From Streptosporangium carneum (GTDB lineage: Bacteria > Actinomycetota > Actinomycetes > Streptosporangiales > Streptosporangiaceae): 64,000 nucleotides of DNA. The stretch spans positions 955,638 through 1,019,637 of the forward strand of contig NZ_BSEV01000001.1 in NCBI RefSeq assembly GCF_027922005.1, written 5' to 3'. Every line of letters begins with the position of its first letter. The stretch's first letter is position 1. A program made the translations under genes and the position numbers. The notes under the pieces are model-generated. The model saw nothing but the letters and a program-made list of their open reading frames with translations, had not been told where the DNA came from and searched no databases. Shown one piece after another: positions 17,195-25,516 of the stretch.

Positions 17195-17268
17195 GCGCCG
17201 GCCCGCACACTGAACGCCAGGCCCGCTCCCTGAACGTCGGCCTCGCTCTCTGAACGCCGGGACACCCT
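17191..17268 (+). repeat. Four degenerate 20-bp tandem repeats after the SPFH gene
   Basis: Copies begin CTGAGCGCCGG, CTGAACGCCAGG, CTGAACGTCGG and CTGAACGCCGGG at 17191, 17210, 17230 and 17250. The first includes the SPFH stop codon, so the array may have grown from the gene end. Confidence 0.65.
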
Positions 17269-17272
17269 TTCG

Positions 17273-17320
17273 CCGGGACGCGGCCGCCCTTCCCCCGCAG
17301 GGAGGGCGGCCGCGTCCCGG
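17273..17320. terminator. Strong 21-bp-stem hairpin between convergent genes
   Basis: The stem runs 17273-17293 against 17300-17320 with a 6-base loop and one G-T pair. It lies between the SPFH stop and the stop of the PH-like membrane protein gene and can serve both strands. Confidence 0.85.
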
Positions 17321-17345
17321 CCCCGCCCGGCGGCGGGCTCGGGGG

Positions 17346-18188
17346 TCAGGGCGCGTCGTGCGGCTGGAGGGGGCGCAGGGCGTTCAGGACGAGGCTCGGG
17401 TCGTCGGCGAAGAAGCGGATCGAGGTGGCCTCGGCGCGACGGCCGAGGGGGCGGACGAAGGCGACCGGTCCGGCCAGTTCGACGACCACGTTGGTCTGGG
17501 AGGACACCGCCACGCCGAGCCGCCCGTCGGTCAGGGTGACCATGCCGCTCTCGTTGTAGCTGCGCGACAGCCGTACCGAGGAGATCAGGTCGCGGGGGAC
17601 GCGCACGTCGAAGTAGCCGCCGTAGCGGACGCGCAGCTCCTGCGAGGTCACGACGTGGGGTCGGGTGACGCAGGACGCGCCGAGCGCCAGCCCGAGCACG
17701 ATTCCGTAGACGTCGGCCGCCAGCACCACCAGACGCGGCCCGGTCGGCACGTCCAGCGCCACGAGCATCAGATCGACGACGACCGTCTCGACGCCCGTCA
17801 CGAACAGCAGCACCAGCAGCGTCGAGGACTGTTCCGCCGAGTACGGCACGGCGACGGCGCCGGGCGGCACGCCGTCACGGCGGCGCGCGACCCACAGGGC
17901 GAGGCTCACGATCCCCTTCAGCTCGAACTCCAGGACCTTGCGCACCTGCACGGGCACCAGCCGGTGAACGGTCGCCCGCAGCGCCGCCCCACGGTCCGCG
18001 CCGCCCCGGCGCTCGGCCCTGAACAGCCGGTAGGCGGTCACCGCCTCCAGGGCGAGCACCAGCGCGACGGCCGACTCGGCCGCCACGAGCACCGGGCCGG
18101 GCAGCGAGACCCCCGACACGGTCAGGACCACGAGCAGCAGCTCTACGGGAAGCACGGCGAACAGCGCGGCGCGCGCGACCCTGAGCAT
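17346..18188 (-). CDS. Membrane protein with PH-like domain
   Basis: A 280-residue protein beginning MLRVARAALFAVLPVELLLV. It has about four to five hydrophobic segments (residues 8-28, 35-55, about 150-172 and 180-205) and a C-terminal beta-rich region (SQELRVRYGGYFDVRVPRDL, MVTLTDGRLGVAVSS) that resembles the bacterial PH-like domain of DUF304-type proteins. The ATG shares one base with the stop of the MerR gene (TGATG), so it is coupled to it and probably under its control. A GGAGAGAGGG site precedes it. Its function is unknown; a membrane stress or drug-response role is a guess from the MerR partner. Confidence 0.65.
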   Translation of the reverse strand: MLRVARAALFAVLPVELLLVVLTVSGVSLPGPVLVAAESAVALVLALEAVTAYRLFRAERRGGADRGAALRATVHRLVPVQVRKVLEFELKGIVSLALWVARRRDGVPPGAVAVPYSAEQSSTLLVLLFVTGVETVVVDLMLVALDVPTGPRLVVLAADVYGIVLGLALGASCVTRPHVVTSQELRVRYGGYFDVRVPRDLISSVRLSRSYNESGMVTLTDGRLGVAVSSQTNVVVELAGPVAFVRPLGRRAEATSIRFFADDPSLVLNALRPLQPHDAP

Positions 18189-18985
18189 CACCCTCTCTCC
18201 TTCAGCGCGATCATGACCAGGCGGAACGCCTCGGCCTGGGCGGGAGACACCTCGGCGTGCAGCGTCTCCATCCACCGCCTGCCGGTCGGGTTCTCCACCG
18301 GCCCGGGGCCGGGCGGGCGCAGGTGTTCCGAGACCGCGTCCAGGTTCGCGACGATCACCGCGGCCATCTCGTCGGGGATGTGGGCGGCGAGGTCCGCGGC
18401 GAGCACGGCGACGCGGGGGTCGCGGGGGTCGGCGTCGGCGAGGTCGTCGAGCCGTCCGTAGAGGGCGTGTCCTCGCGCGAGCGCGTCCGGTTCGGTGAGC
18501 GGGAGCATCAGGTCGAGCATCCGGGCCCGGTCGGCGGGGTCGGCCACGCTGTCCACCAGCGCCAGCAGCTCGCGGTCGACCTCGGCGAGCCTCGAACCCC
18601 CCGCCGGGAGGTCGCGCAGCACCGCGGCCATGTCGGGGGACACCGTCGAGTCGGGGTGCAGGTCGGCCTCCGCCAGCAGGGCGGCCAGCCTGCTCCGTCT
18701 GACGCCGATCTCCTCCTGCTGTCTGGCCAGGTCGGCGTCCAGCTCCGCGAGCACCTCGCGAAGCTCCCTGCCCCGGTCGTCGGCCAGCACGTCGCGGATC
18801 TCGTCCAGCGACAGACCGAGCTCCGCCAGCCGCCGTACCCGGGCCAGGACCACCGCGTCGCGCAGCCGGTATTCCCGGTAGCCGTTGGCCAGCCGTACGG
18901 GCTCCGGCAGCAGGCCCAGGTGGTGGTAGTGGCGCACGGTCCGGGAGGACACCCCGACCAGTGCGGCGAGTTCACCGATTCGCAT
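18188..18985 (-). CDS. MerR-family transcriptional regulator
   Basis: A 265-residue regulator. The N-terminal MerR winged helix reads MRIGELAALVGVSSRTVRHY and then YREYRLRDAVVLARVRRLAE. A dimerisation helix (ADLARQQEEIGVRRSRLAAL) follows, then an effector-like helical domain to the end with no Cys cluster for metal. MerR proteins twist promoters with long spacers. Its own promoter has TTGACC and TCTAAT with a 19-bp spacer and lies six bases before the ATG, so it probably autoregulates and makes a leaderless transcript that also covers the downstream membrane protein gene. Confidence 0.88.
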   Translation of the reverse strand: MRIGELAALVGVSSRTVRHYHHLGLLPEPVRLANGYREYRLRDAVVLARVRRLAELGLSLDEIRDVLADDRGRELREVLAELDADLARQQEEIGVRRSRLAALLAEADLHPDSTVSPDMAAVLRDLPAGGSRLAEVDRELLALVDSVADPADRARMLDLMLPLTEPDALARGHALYGRLDDLADADPRDPRVAVLAADLAAHIPDEMAAVIVANLDAVSEHLRPPGPGPVENPTGRRWMETLHAEVSPAQAEAFRLVMIALKERG

Positions 18986-18991
18986 GCCCTG

Positions 18992-19022
18992 ATTAGAAAC
19001 GTTGACGCTACGGCAAGGTCAA
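18992..19022 (-). promoter_or_regulatory. MerR-type promoter with 19-bp spacer
   Basis: Read on the minus strand, -35 TTGACC (19022-19017), 19 bp, then -10 TCTAAT (18997-18992). A dyad GTTGAC / GTCAAC overlaps the -35 element and most of the spacer. Six bases separate the -10 element from the ATG, so the transcript is probably leaderless. Confidence 0.75.
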
Positions 19023-19086
19023 CGGGGAGCGGCGGCGTCGCCGGTGGAGGAGCCGCCCGGCGTCCGAAGCCCGTGGAGGGCGGCGG

Positions 19087-19683
19087 TCACGAGGCGCGGA
19101 CCTCGGGAGCGGGATGCCAGGCGAAGAACTGCGCGATGTCGAACCTGCGGACCCGGATGGGGACGGAGTATCTGCTGATCAGGTGGATCCTCCTGATGCG
19201 GGTCTCATGATCGATCTTGACCTTCACGCACTTCAGGCAGACCTCGTGGACTCCGGGAAGCGCGTAGTAGGAGATCGAGACGGCGTCGCGGCCGAGGCCC
19301 CTCTTGGAGATCCCTATCCCGACCTCCCGGTAGAGCCGCCTCGAACCCCTGAGGTTGAACGCGGTCGAGCCGACGAGCGCGTGGTTCGCCTCTGGGGGGC
19401 AGTGCACGAACACCCGGACGTCGTTGTGCTGGCGGGGCCACTCCGGCAGGACCCTGAGCGAGGTGATGTTCTTCCAGTTGGGAGGGAGGAACTCCGGAGG
19501 AAGACGGTCGTCGGAGGACTTCCGCGTGCTCGCGGTGGGGGCGGCGCTCGGGGACGGCGAGACGCCCGGAGACGGCGCGCCCCTCAGGGAGACGCCCGCG
19601 GACGACGGCGGCGAGACCGCGGACGAGGCGTCCTGCCCCATGGCGAGAGCGGCGGCCACTCCCAGCCCTACAACGGAACGCAT
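19087..19683 (-). CDS. Secreted protein of unknown function
   Basis: A 198-residue protein starting MRSVVGLGVAAALAMGQDAS, a probable Sec signal with an Ala-rich core, followed by a Ser/Pro-rich linker and a globular part from about residue 60. That part has two closely spaced cysteines (HEVCLKCVKVK), which may form a disulfide, and a basic C-terminus. I do not recognise the family. AGGAGA lies six bases before the ATG; upstream in-frame starts give a non-signal extension. The gene stands alone between the MerR operon and the lanthipeptide cluster. Confidence 0.6.
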   Translation of the reverse strand: MRSVVGLGVAAALAMGQDASSAVSPPSSAGVSLRGAPSPGVSPSPSAAPTASTRKSSDDRLPPEFLPPNWKNITSLRVLPEWPRQHNDVRVFVHCPPEANHALVGSTAFNLRGSRRLYREVGIGISKRGLGRDAVSISYYALPGVHEVCLKCVKVKIDHETRIRRIHLISRYSVPIRVRRFDIAQFFAWHPAPEVRAS

Positions 19684-19894
19684 GTGCTTCTCCTGCCAGA
19701 CGGACGCCCAACGCGGGTGACACGTCCCCACCGGACGCCGGAAGACTGACGAGGACGGAGCCCGTATCGGGAGCACCCAGGCGAAGACGCCGGACACCCG
19801 CCCTGACCAGGCTGTATCTCATTATGTCGATCACACCCCCTCGGGGAAGACGCCACGCTGGCCCCTCCAGGAGCGGGAGGCGTCCGCCCCGCCG

Positions 19895-20009
19895 CGGTCT
19901 TCTCCCGGCGTCGGCCTCCGCTCCGGTCTTCTCCCGGCGTCGGCCTCCGCTCCGGTCTTCTCCCGGCGTCCGCCCCGCCGCGGTTCCCCTCGGCGTCCGC
20001 CTCCGCTGC
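19895..20009. repeat. 29-bp GC-rich tandem repeat
   Basis: Copies beginning CGGTCTTCTCCCGGCGTC at 19895, 19924 and 19953 are nearly identical, and a degenerate fourth copy starts at 19981. The array lies in the 520-bp gap between the secreted protein gene and the lanthipeptide precursor; nothing else was seen in that gap except likely promoter sequence close to 20110. Confidence 0.75.
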
Positions 20010-20206
20010 GGCCGCCCGGATCGGCCCACCGTCGGCTCCGCTGCCAATGTTCGCGGGTTTCCCGCCATCCCCTGTTCCGGCCGATGACCGGGCCTTGAGG
20101 CGACGGTTAGTTTGACGACGGTCCGGCCCCCGCGCGGCACCTCCCCGCACAGGGACCTCCCGCGTACGGCGGCGCGGGCCGTTGGAAGGACGATCCGTGC
20201 CTACCG

Positions 20207-20443
20207 ATGAAAGGGCGTGTTGACGTGGGCGAATTCGATCTTGATCCGAGGGTTGAGGGCGCTGCCGGCTTCGGCTGGGAGGCACACTTCCGCAGCGCCG
20301 CCCCCGACGGCATGAGGATGGCCGACGACTCCGACGGCTGCGTGTACGCGTGCGACCCCACGTGGCACACCTGCAGCTACACCTGTTACGCCTGCGGGAA
20401 CACACACACCTGCGGAGCCACCGGCAGGCCGTGCATCTGCTGA
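20207..20443 (+). CDS. lanA: Class I lanthipeptide precursor, FxLD type
   Basis: A 78-residue peptide. The leader has the FDLD motif (EFDLDPRVEG, residues 9-18), which matches FxLD-family lanthipeptides and class I leader motifs recognised by LanB. The C-terminal region has eight cysteines (45, 49, 56, 60, 63, 69, 76, 78) interspersed with Ser42, Thr52, Thr55, Ser57, Thr59, Thr66, Thr68 and Thr72, which is suited to several overlapping thioether rings. The LanT-, LanB-, LanC- and JmjC-like genes follow on the same strand. ATG 20207 was used; GTG 20225, preceded by AAAGGG, is possible and keeps the FDLD motif. The processing site is not evident; the segment before Cys45 (ADDSDG) is acidic. Confidence 0.85.
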   Translation: MKGRVDVGEFDLDPRVEGAAGFGWEAHFRSAAPDGMRMADDSDGCVYACDPTWHTCSYTCYACGNTHTCGATGRPCIC

Positions 20444-20456
20444 TCGAACGGCCGCG

Positions 20457-22406
20457 ATGAGAGAGCAGTCGACCGCGAGCGGGCGACACGACGCGCGGGC
20501 CTCCGCCCGGACGGCGGAGACCGATCCGCTGTTCGGGCAGGGCCTGCGTCTCCCCCACGAGCACGGCGCCGCCTCCGGCGCCGGAACCGGTGCGACGCTG
20601 CGGAGGATCCCCTCCGTCGTCGGGACCACCCTCAGGCTCGGCTACCGGGCCGATCCGGCCGCCCTGGCGGCCGTGGCGACGAGCCAGCTCGTCATGGGCC
20701 TCGCGACCTCGGCGACCTACCTCACCACGCAGCGACTCCTCACCGGTCTCTTCTCGGCCGCGCCCGCGCAGGCGAAGCTTCACGCGCTGGCGCCGGTCGC
20801 GGTGTTCATGGTCGGCGCGATGGCGGTCCGCGGCGTCTGCGACGCCGTGGCCGTCGCCGCCTCCGGCAGGCTCGGACCACGCGTCGCCGAACTCGCCAAC
20901 ACGACCCTGCTGGAACGAGTCGTGGCGGTCGAGCTCGTCACGACGGAGAGCCCCGACTTCCACAACCGGCTCAGCGCCGCCCGGCAGGGCGCGGAGGCCA
21001 CCCGGCGGATGACCGAACGCGCCGTGGGCCTGAGCGGCGGACTCGTGTCGATCGTCGCCGCCCTCTCCGTGCTCCTCGCGCTGAACCCGATCCTCGTGCC
21101 GCTGCTCCTGCTGGCGCTTGTCCCCAAGGCGTGGAGCATCGCGCGCACGGTCGGCGCGCGACACGCGTCGATGAAGCGCTGGATGGACATGTCCCGCCAG
21201 CTCGACGTGCTGTCCCAGCTGATGACCAGCAGGGAGAGCGCCGAGGAGATACGGGCGCACCGGGTGGGGCCCTTCCTGCTCTCGCACTACCGGCGCCTGT
21301 CGGCCAGGTCCGCGCAGGAGCAGGCCAGGCTGGCCGGACAGGAGGCCCGCACCCGCTCCGTGGCGGGCGGCGTCGGCGGCCTCGCCGCCCTCGCGACCTA
21401 CGGAGCGCTCCTGCTCCTGGTGATCAACGACCAGATGGCGTTCGCGACGGCCGGGACCGCGGCGTTCGCGATCCGTTCGAGCATGATGACCCTGACGTCC
21501 TTCGTCATGCAGTTCCAGCAGCTCTACCAGGACGGGCTGCTCACGGTCGAGTGGCGCGACGCCTGCGTCAGGGCCGAGGCCGAGGCCATCCCGGCGGGCG
21601 GCAGGCCTCCCGCGCCGCGGGTGGGGACGATCGCCACACGCGGGCTGCGCTTCACCTACCCAGGCGCTCGGACGCCCGCGCTGGACGGCGTCGACGTCGA
21701 CATCCGGCGCGGCGAGGTCGTCGCGCTGGTCGGGGAGAACGGGTCGGGGAAGTCCACCCTGGCCAGACTCCTGACCGGCCTGTACCTCCCCTCGGGCGGA
21801 ACGGTCCTGTGGGACGGCGTGCCCACCGGAGAGCTGGACCGCGACGCGCTGTTCGACCAGGTCGCCCTGGTCTCCCAGGACTTCGTGCAGTGGCCGTTCA
21901 CCGCGGAGACGAACATCGTGATCGGCCGCCCCGAGCGGGCCGTCGACCGGCGATGGCTGGCGTACGCGCTGCGGTCGACCGGCGCCGACGCCGTGCTGAG
22001 CCGTCTCGACGACGGGATGGGGACGTTGCTCGCCCGGGAGTTCTGGGGCGGCGTCAACCTGTCCAACGGCCAGTGGCAACGCCTCGGCCTGGCCCGCGCC
22101 TGGTACCGCCACGCGCCGGTCCTCGTCGTGGACGAGCCGACGTCGGCCCTCGACCCCGCGGCCGAGATAGAGACCTTCAACAGGATCACCGAGCTGACCG
22201 GACACGGCACGACGGTCATCCTGATCAGCCACCAGCTCGCCCTGGTCGCCCGCGCCGACCGGATCTACGTGCTCGACGCGGGCCGGGTCGTCGAGCGGGG
22301 CACGCACGCCGAGCTCATGGAGGCCGACGGCGGATACGCCGCCACGTACCGGCTCCAGGCCGAGCAGTTCACGGGCGTGAGCCCCATGACAGAAAGCCGT
22401 CAGTAG
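20457..22406 (+). CDS. lanT: ABC transporter, fused membrane and ATPase domains (lanthipeptide exporter)
   Basis: A 649-residue ABC half-transporter. Six hydrophobic segments lie in residues 70-340. The nucleotide-binding domain has Walker A GENGSGKST (about 432), signature VNLSNGQWQR (a variant of LSGGQ), Walker B VLVVDEPTSALD and the H-loop ISHQ. There is no N-terminal C39 peptidase domain, so it exports but does not cleave the leader; a protease from elsewhere would be needed. It starts 14 bp after the precursor stop. Export of the modified peptide is inferred from position. Confidence 0.88.
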   Translation: MREQSTASGRHDARASARTAETDPLFGQGLRLPHEHGAASGAGTGATLRRIPSVVGTTLRLGYRADPAALAAVATSQLVMGLATSATYLTTQRLLTGLFSAAPAQAKLHALAPVAVFMVGAMAVRGVCDAVAVAASGRLGPRVAELANTTLLERVVAVELVTTESPDFHNRLSAARQGAEATRRMTERAVGLSGGLVSIVAALSVLLALNPILVPLLLLALVPKAWSIARTVGARHASMKRWMDMSRQLDVLSQLMTSRESAEEIRAHRVGPFLLSHYRRLSARSAQEQARLAGQEARTRSVAGGVGGLAALATYGALLLLVINDQMAFATAGTAAFAIRSSMMTLTSFVMQFQQLYQDGLLTVEWRDACVRAEAEAIPAGGRPPAPRVGTIATRGLRFTYPGARTPALDGVDVDIRRGEVVALVGENGSGKSTLARLLTGLYLPSGGTVLWDGVPTGELDRDALFDQVALVSQDFVQWPFTAETNIVIGRPERAVDRRWLAYALRSTGADAVLSRLDDGMGTLLAREFWGGVNLSNGQWQRLGLARAWYRHAPVLVVDEPTSALDPAAEIETFNRITELTGHGTTVILISHQLALVARADRIYVLDAGRVVERGTHAELMEADGGYAATYRLQAEQFTGVSPMTESRQ

Positions 22407-22426
22407 AGGTCGTCAGAGGAGGGGAC

Positions 22427-25400
22427 ATGTCACAGGCATCGCAGTTCCGCGCGCTGGATGTGGCCGTCGCACGGCTGTCCGCGACAGGGGCGGGGCCCTC
22501 GCTGCCCGAGCCGCCGGACAACCTCGACGAGCCGGAGGCGATGCGGGCCTTCCTCCGCGAGGTGGCGGAGCATCCCGTCGCACGCGAGGCGATCGCCGTG
22601 TCGAGCGCCGGGCTCGACGCGGGCCTGGACCGGGTCGCGTCCGGGGGCGTGGTCTCACCCGCGAGGCTGCGGCGGATGGTGTTCGCGACCAGCCGGTACC
22701 TGTCCCGCATGGCGCACCGGGCGACCCCCTTCGGGCTGATGGCGGGCGTCGCCCCGGCGCGGTTCGACCCGGAGTCGAAGTTCAGGATCGGCGCCGAGCA
22801 CCGCAAGCACGTCCGCGCCGACATGGGGTGGCTCATCGAGGTGATCCGGCCGTGGGAGACCCATCCGGCCGTGCTGGAAGGTCTGCGCCTGGTCGTCAAC
22901 GACCTCTGCCTGATCCGCGGCGACCGGCTGGTCCTGCCCCTGGTCAGGAAGGAGACGGACGAGAGGGCCCCGGACGACCGGGAGAGGACCGTCCGGCTGA
23001 CGGGCGCGGTGCGAGGAGTGCTGGCCGCCGCGGAGCGCCCGATCCCCCACCCCGAACTGGTCGACCTGCTCCGCGGCGACTTCCCCGACGTTCCACGGGA
23101 GACGGTGCGGCGCATGGTGGCGCAGCTCGTCGAAGGGGAGTTCCTGCTCACCGACCTGCGTCCGCCGGCCACCGTGGACGACCCCCTCGGGCACGCGCTG
23201 AAGCGGCTCCCGGAGGAGGCGGGACTGGCCGAGGTCCGCGACGCGCTGACCGCCTACGCCCGGACCTCCCCCGGAGAGGGAGGGCAGGCGTGGCGGGCGG
23301 CGACCTCCGTGATGCGCCGCCTGCGCGCCGCCGACCGGCTGATCCAGGTCGACCTGGCGATGGACGCCGACGTCGTCCTGCCCGACGCGGTCGCCTCCGA
23401 GTTCGAGCAGGCGGCCACGGTCGCCTGGCGGATCGCCCCGCCCGACCTGGCCCCGTTCGACCCGCTGGCCGACTACCGGGCCGACTTCGTCGAACGGTAC
23501 GGGACGGGCGCACTGGTCCCGATCAAGGAGGTGCTCGACCCCGAGGCCGGCATAGGGCCCCCGGCGGGCTACCTGCTGCCCCCCGGCGTCCGGCGGCCCC
23601 GCGATCGCGCGGCGGAGCACGCGGGGCGCGACGCCCTGCTGCTGGGGCTGGCCCAGCGCGGCGACCCGGAGATCGTGCTGGACGACGAGCTGGTCGCCCG
23701 GCTGTCCCGGCCGGGAAGCGCGGACGAGCGGACCTCCTACGTGGAGATGTGCGCCCAGCTTCTCGCCGACTCCGCGGACGCCCTGCGGACAGGCGACTTC
23801 CGGCTGGTCGTGGCCCCGGCCAACTTCACCCGGCCGGGCGCGATGTTCGGCCGGTTCCTCCACCTTCTGCCCGAGCTGGGTCCGGCGGTGGCGGCCGCGG
23901 CGCGCGACGAGGCCGCCCCGGCCGTACCGGCCCAGCTGGTGGGGCCGACGGTGCACTCCCGCACCTCGAACGTCGCCCAGGTGCCGCGGCTGACCGAGGA
24001 CGTCCTGCGGATCGGCGTGTTCGCCGACCGCCCGGGGGACCTGGGCCTGGACGACCTGCTGGTCGGCGCGGACCGTCACCGCTTCTTCGTGGTCTCCAGG
24101 CACGACCGCCGTGAGCTGGCGCCGATGACGTTCAACGCGCTGAACCCGCAGCTCACGATGCCGAACGCGGCGCGGTTCCTGATGGAGGTCGGCGAGAGCC
24201 GCACGCCGCACTGGCCGCTGTGGACCTGGGGGGCGGCGGAGCGGCTGCCGTACCTGCCGCGGGTGCGCCGGGGCCGCACGATATTCGCCTCCGCCCGCTG
24301 GCTTCCCGACCCGCGCCTGAGAGGGGAGGAGGACTGGGCCGCCTGGCGGCGGGTCTTCGACCGTTGGCGGGCCGACTGGGCGGTGCCCGACGTCGTGTAC
24401 GCGACGAGCGCCGACCATCGGGTGCGCCTCGACCTGACCAGCGCGTCCCACGTTCGGCTTCTCCACGCTGACCTGCGCAAACGCCCCGGCATCGTGCTCC
24501 AGGAGGAGCCCGCGGGCGGCCGTCACGGCTCCGGGTGGGCGGGGGGTCACGCGACGGAGGTCGTGGTCCCGTTGCGTCCGGTCCGGCCGAGGAAGACAGA
24601 GCTGAGGAAGACGGCGCCGAGGAAGACGGTGCCGAGGAAGACGGTGCTGAGGAAGACGGTGGAGAGCGTCCGGCGGCCCGCCGTCCGGCGGGTTCACCTG
24701 CCCGGCGGCGAATGGCTGTACCTGAAGGTCTACGCCACGGCGGGCCGGCACGGCGAGCTGCTCAGCCGCCACCTCCCCGAACTCGTCCGCCAGGCCGCCC
24801 CGGTCAGCGACCGGTGGTTCTTCGTCCGTTACCGCGACGAGGATCCCCACCTGCGGCTCCGTTTCCACGGGGAGCCCGCGGAGCTCAACACGCACCTGCT
24901 GCCGATCGCGCACCGCTGGGCGGCCGACCTCGCCGACGCCAACCTGATCAGCGGGATCGTCATCGACGCCTACCGTCCGGAGATCGCCAGATACGGCGGC
25001 CCCGAACTGGTCGAGGCGGCCGAACGAGCCTTCCACGCCGACGCGGAGAGCGTCCTGGAGCAACTGACGTTGCGGGAGCAGAGGATGCTGGACCTGCCGA
25101 TGCTGCTCCTGCTGGCCGCCAACCACGTCGACATGGCCGAGCACCTGCACGGCGACGGATGGCGCGACTGGCTGCTCCGCGCCTACCCCAAGGGCGAGCG
25201 GCACGGCGCCTTCCGGCAGCACCGCTCGGAGGCGACACGGCTGCTCGACCCCGTGACGGGCGCCGCGGAGCTGGCGAGACTTCCCGGCGGGCCGCGTGTG
25301 CTGGAGAGCTGGCGGCGTCGCGCCGAGGCGCTCGCGGCCTACGGCAGGCTGGCCCGCGAGACCCTCGACGACCCCTCGGACGCCTTCGCGAGCATGCTGC

Positions 25401-25516
25401 ACATGCACCACAACCGGCTCGCCGGCATCGACCCGCACACGGAACGAGACGCCTACGCCGTCGCCCGCGGCGCCGTACAGGCGCACCACGACCGAGAGCG
25501 ACACCTGAACCGATGA
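22427..25516 (+). CDS. lanB: Full-length class I lanthipeptide dehydratase (LanB)
   Basis: A 1029-residue LanB. The glutamylation domain fills residues 1 to about 700 (LSRMAHRATPFGLMAGVAPA is the family's 'R-x-T-P-F-G-L' motif; later TSNVAQVPR and FNALNP). The glutamate-elimination (SpaB-C) domain starts near 765 (GGEWLYLKVYATAGRHGELL, WFFVRYRDEDPHLRLRF). The enzyme uses glutamyl-tRNA to activate Ser/Thr and then eliminates glutamate to give dehydroamino acids. A five-unit Lys/Arg/Thr repeat forms the domain linker. GAGGAGGGG precedes the ATG; the stop overlaps the LanC start (ATGA). Confidence 0.93.
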   Translation: MSQASQFRALDVAVARLSATGAGPSLPEPPDNLDEPEAMRAFLREVAEHPVAREAIAVSSAGLDAGLDRVASGGVVSPARLRRMVFATSRYLSRMAHRATPFGLMAGVAPARFDPESKFRIGAEHRKHVRADMGWLIEVIRPWETHPAVLEGLRLVVNDLCLIRGDRLVLPLVRKETDERAPDDRERTVRLTGAVRGVLAAAERPIPHPELVDLLRGDFPDVPRETVRRMVAQLVEGEFLLTDLRPPATVDDPLGHALKRLPEEAGLAEVRDALTAYARTSPGEGGQAWRAATSVMRRLRAADRLIQVDLAMDADVVLPDAVASEFEQAATVAWRIAPPDLAPFDPLADYRADFVERYGTGALVPIKEVLDPEAGIGPPAGYLLPPGVRRPRDRAAEHAGRDALLLGLAQRGDPEIVLDDELVARLSRPGSADERTSYVEMCAQLLADSADALRTGDFRLVVAPANFTRPGAMFGRFLHLLPELGPAVAAAARDEAAPAVPAQLVGPTVHSRTSNVAQVPRLTEDVLRIGVFADRPGDLGLDDLLVGADRHRFFVVSRHDRRELAPMTFNALNPQLTMPNAARFLMEVGESRTPHWPLWTWGAAERLPYLPRVRRGRTIFASARWLPDPRLRGEEDWAAWRRVFDRWRADWAVPDVVYATSADHRVRLDLTSASHVRLLHADLRKRPGIVLQEEPAGGRHGSGWAGGHATEVVVPLRPVRPRKTELRKTAPRKTVPRKTVLRKTVESVRRPAVRRVHLPGGEWLYLKVYATAGRHGELLSRHLPELVRQAAPVSDRWFFVRYRDEDPHLRLRFHGEPAELNTHLLPIAHRWAADLADANLISGIVIDAYRPEIARYGGPELVEAAERAFHADAESVLEQLTLREQRMLDLPMLLLLAANHVDMAEHLHGDGWRDWLLRAYPKGERHGAFRQHRSEATRLLDPVTGAAELARLPGGPRVLESWRRRAEALAAYGRLARETLDDPSDAFASMLHMHHNRLAGIDPHTERDAYAVARGAVQAHHDRERHLNR
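24587..24661 (+). repeat. Five 15-bp units encoding the LanB domain linker
   Basis: Units encode PRKTE, LRKTA, PRKTV, PRKTV and LRKTV. The repeat is in frame and lies exactly between the glutamylation and elimination domains, giving a highly basic linker that could vary in copy number without breaking the gene. Confidence 0.85.

Noticed and set aside
17273..17320. Transposon end or attachment site
   Set aside because: The 21-bp inverted repeat lies between convergent stops with no recombinase or target duplication; a two-way terminator explains it.
19895..20009. CRISPR array
   Set aside because: The 29-bp units are directly adjacent with no spacers, and there are no cas genes; it is a tandem repeat. 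The same holds for the arrays at 59606 and 60828.
21131..22426. N-terminal extension of LanB through the transporter gene
   Set aside because: The extension is out of frame with the transporter and Arg-rich; the ATG at 22427 has a strong binding site and LanB begins normally there.
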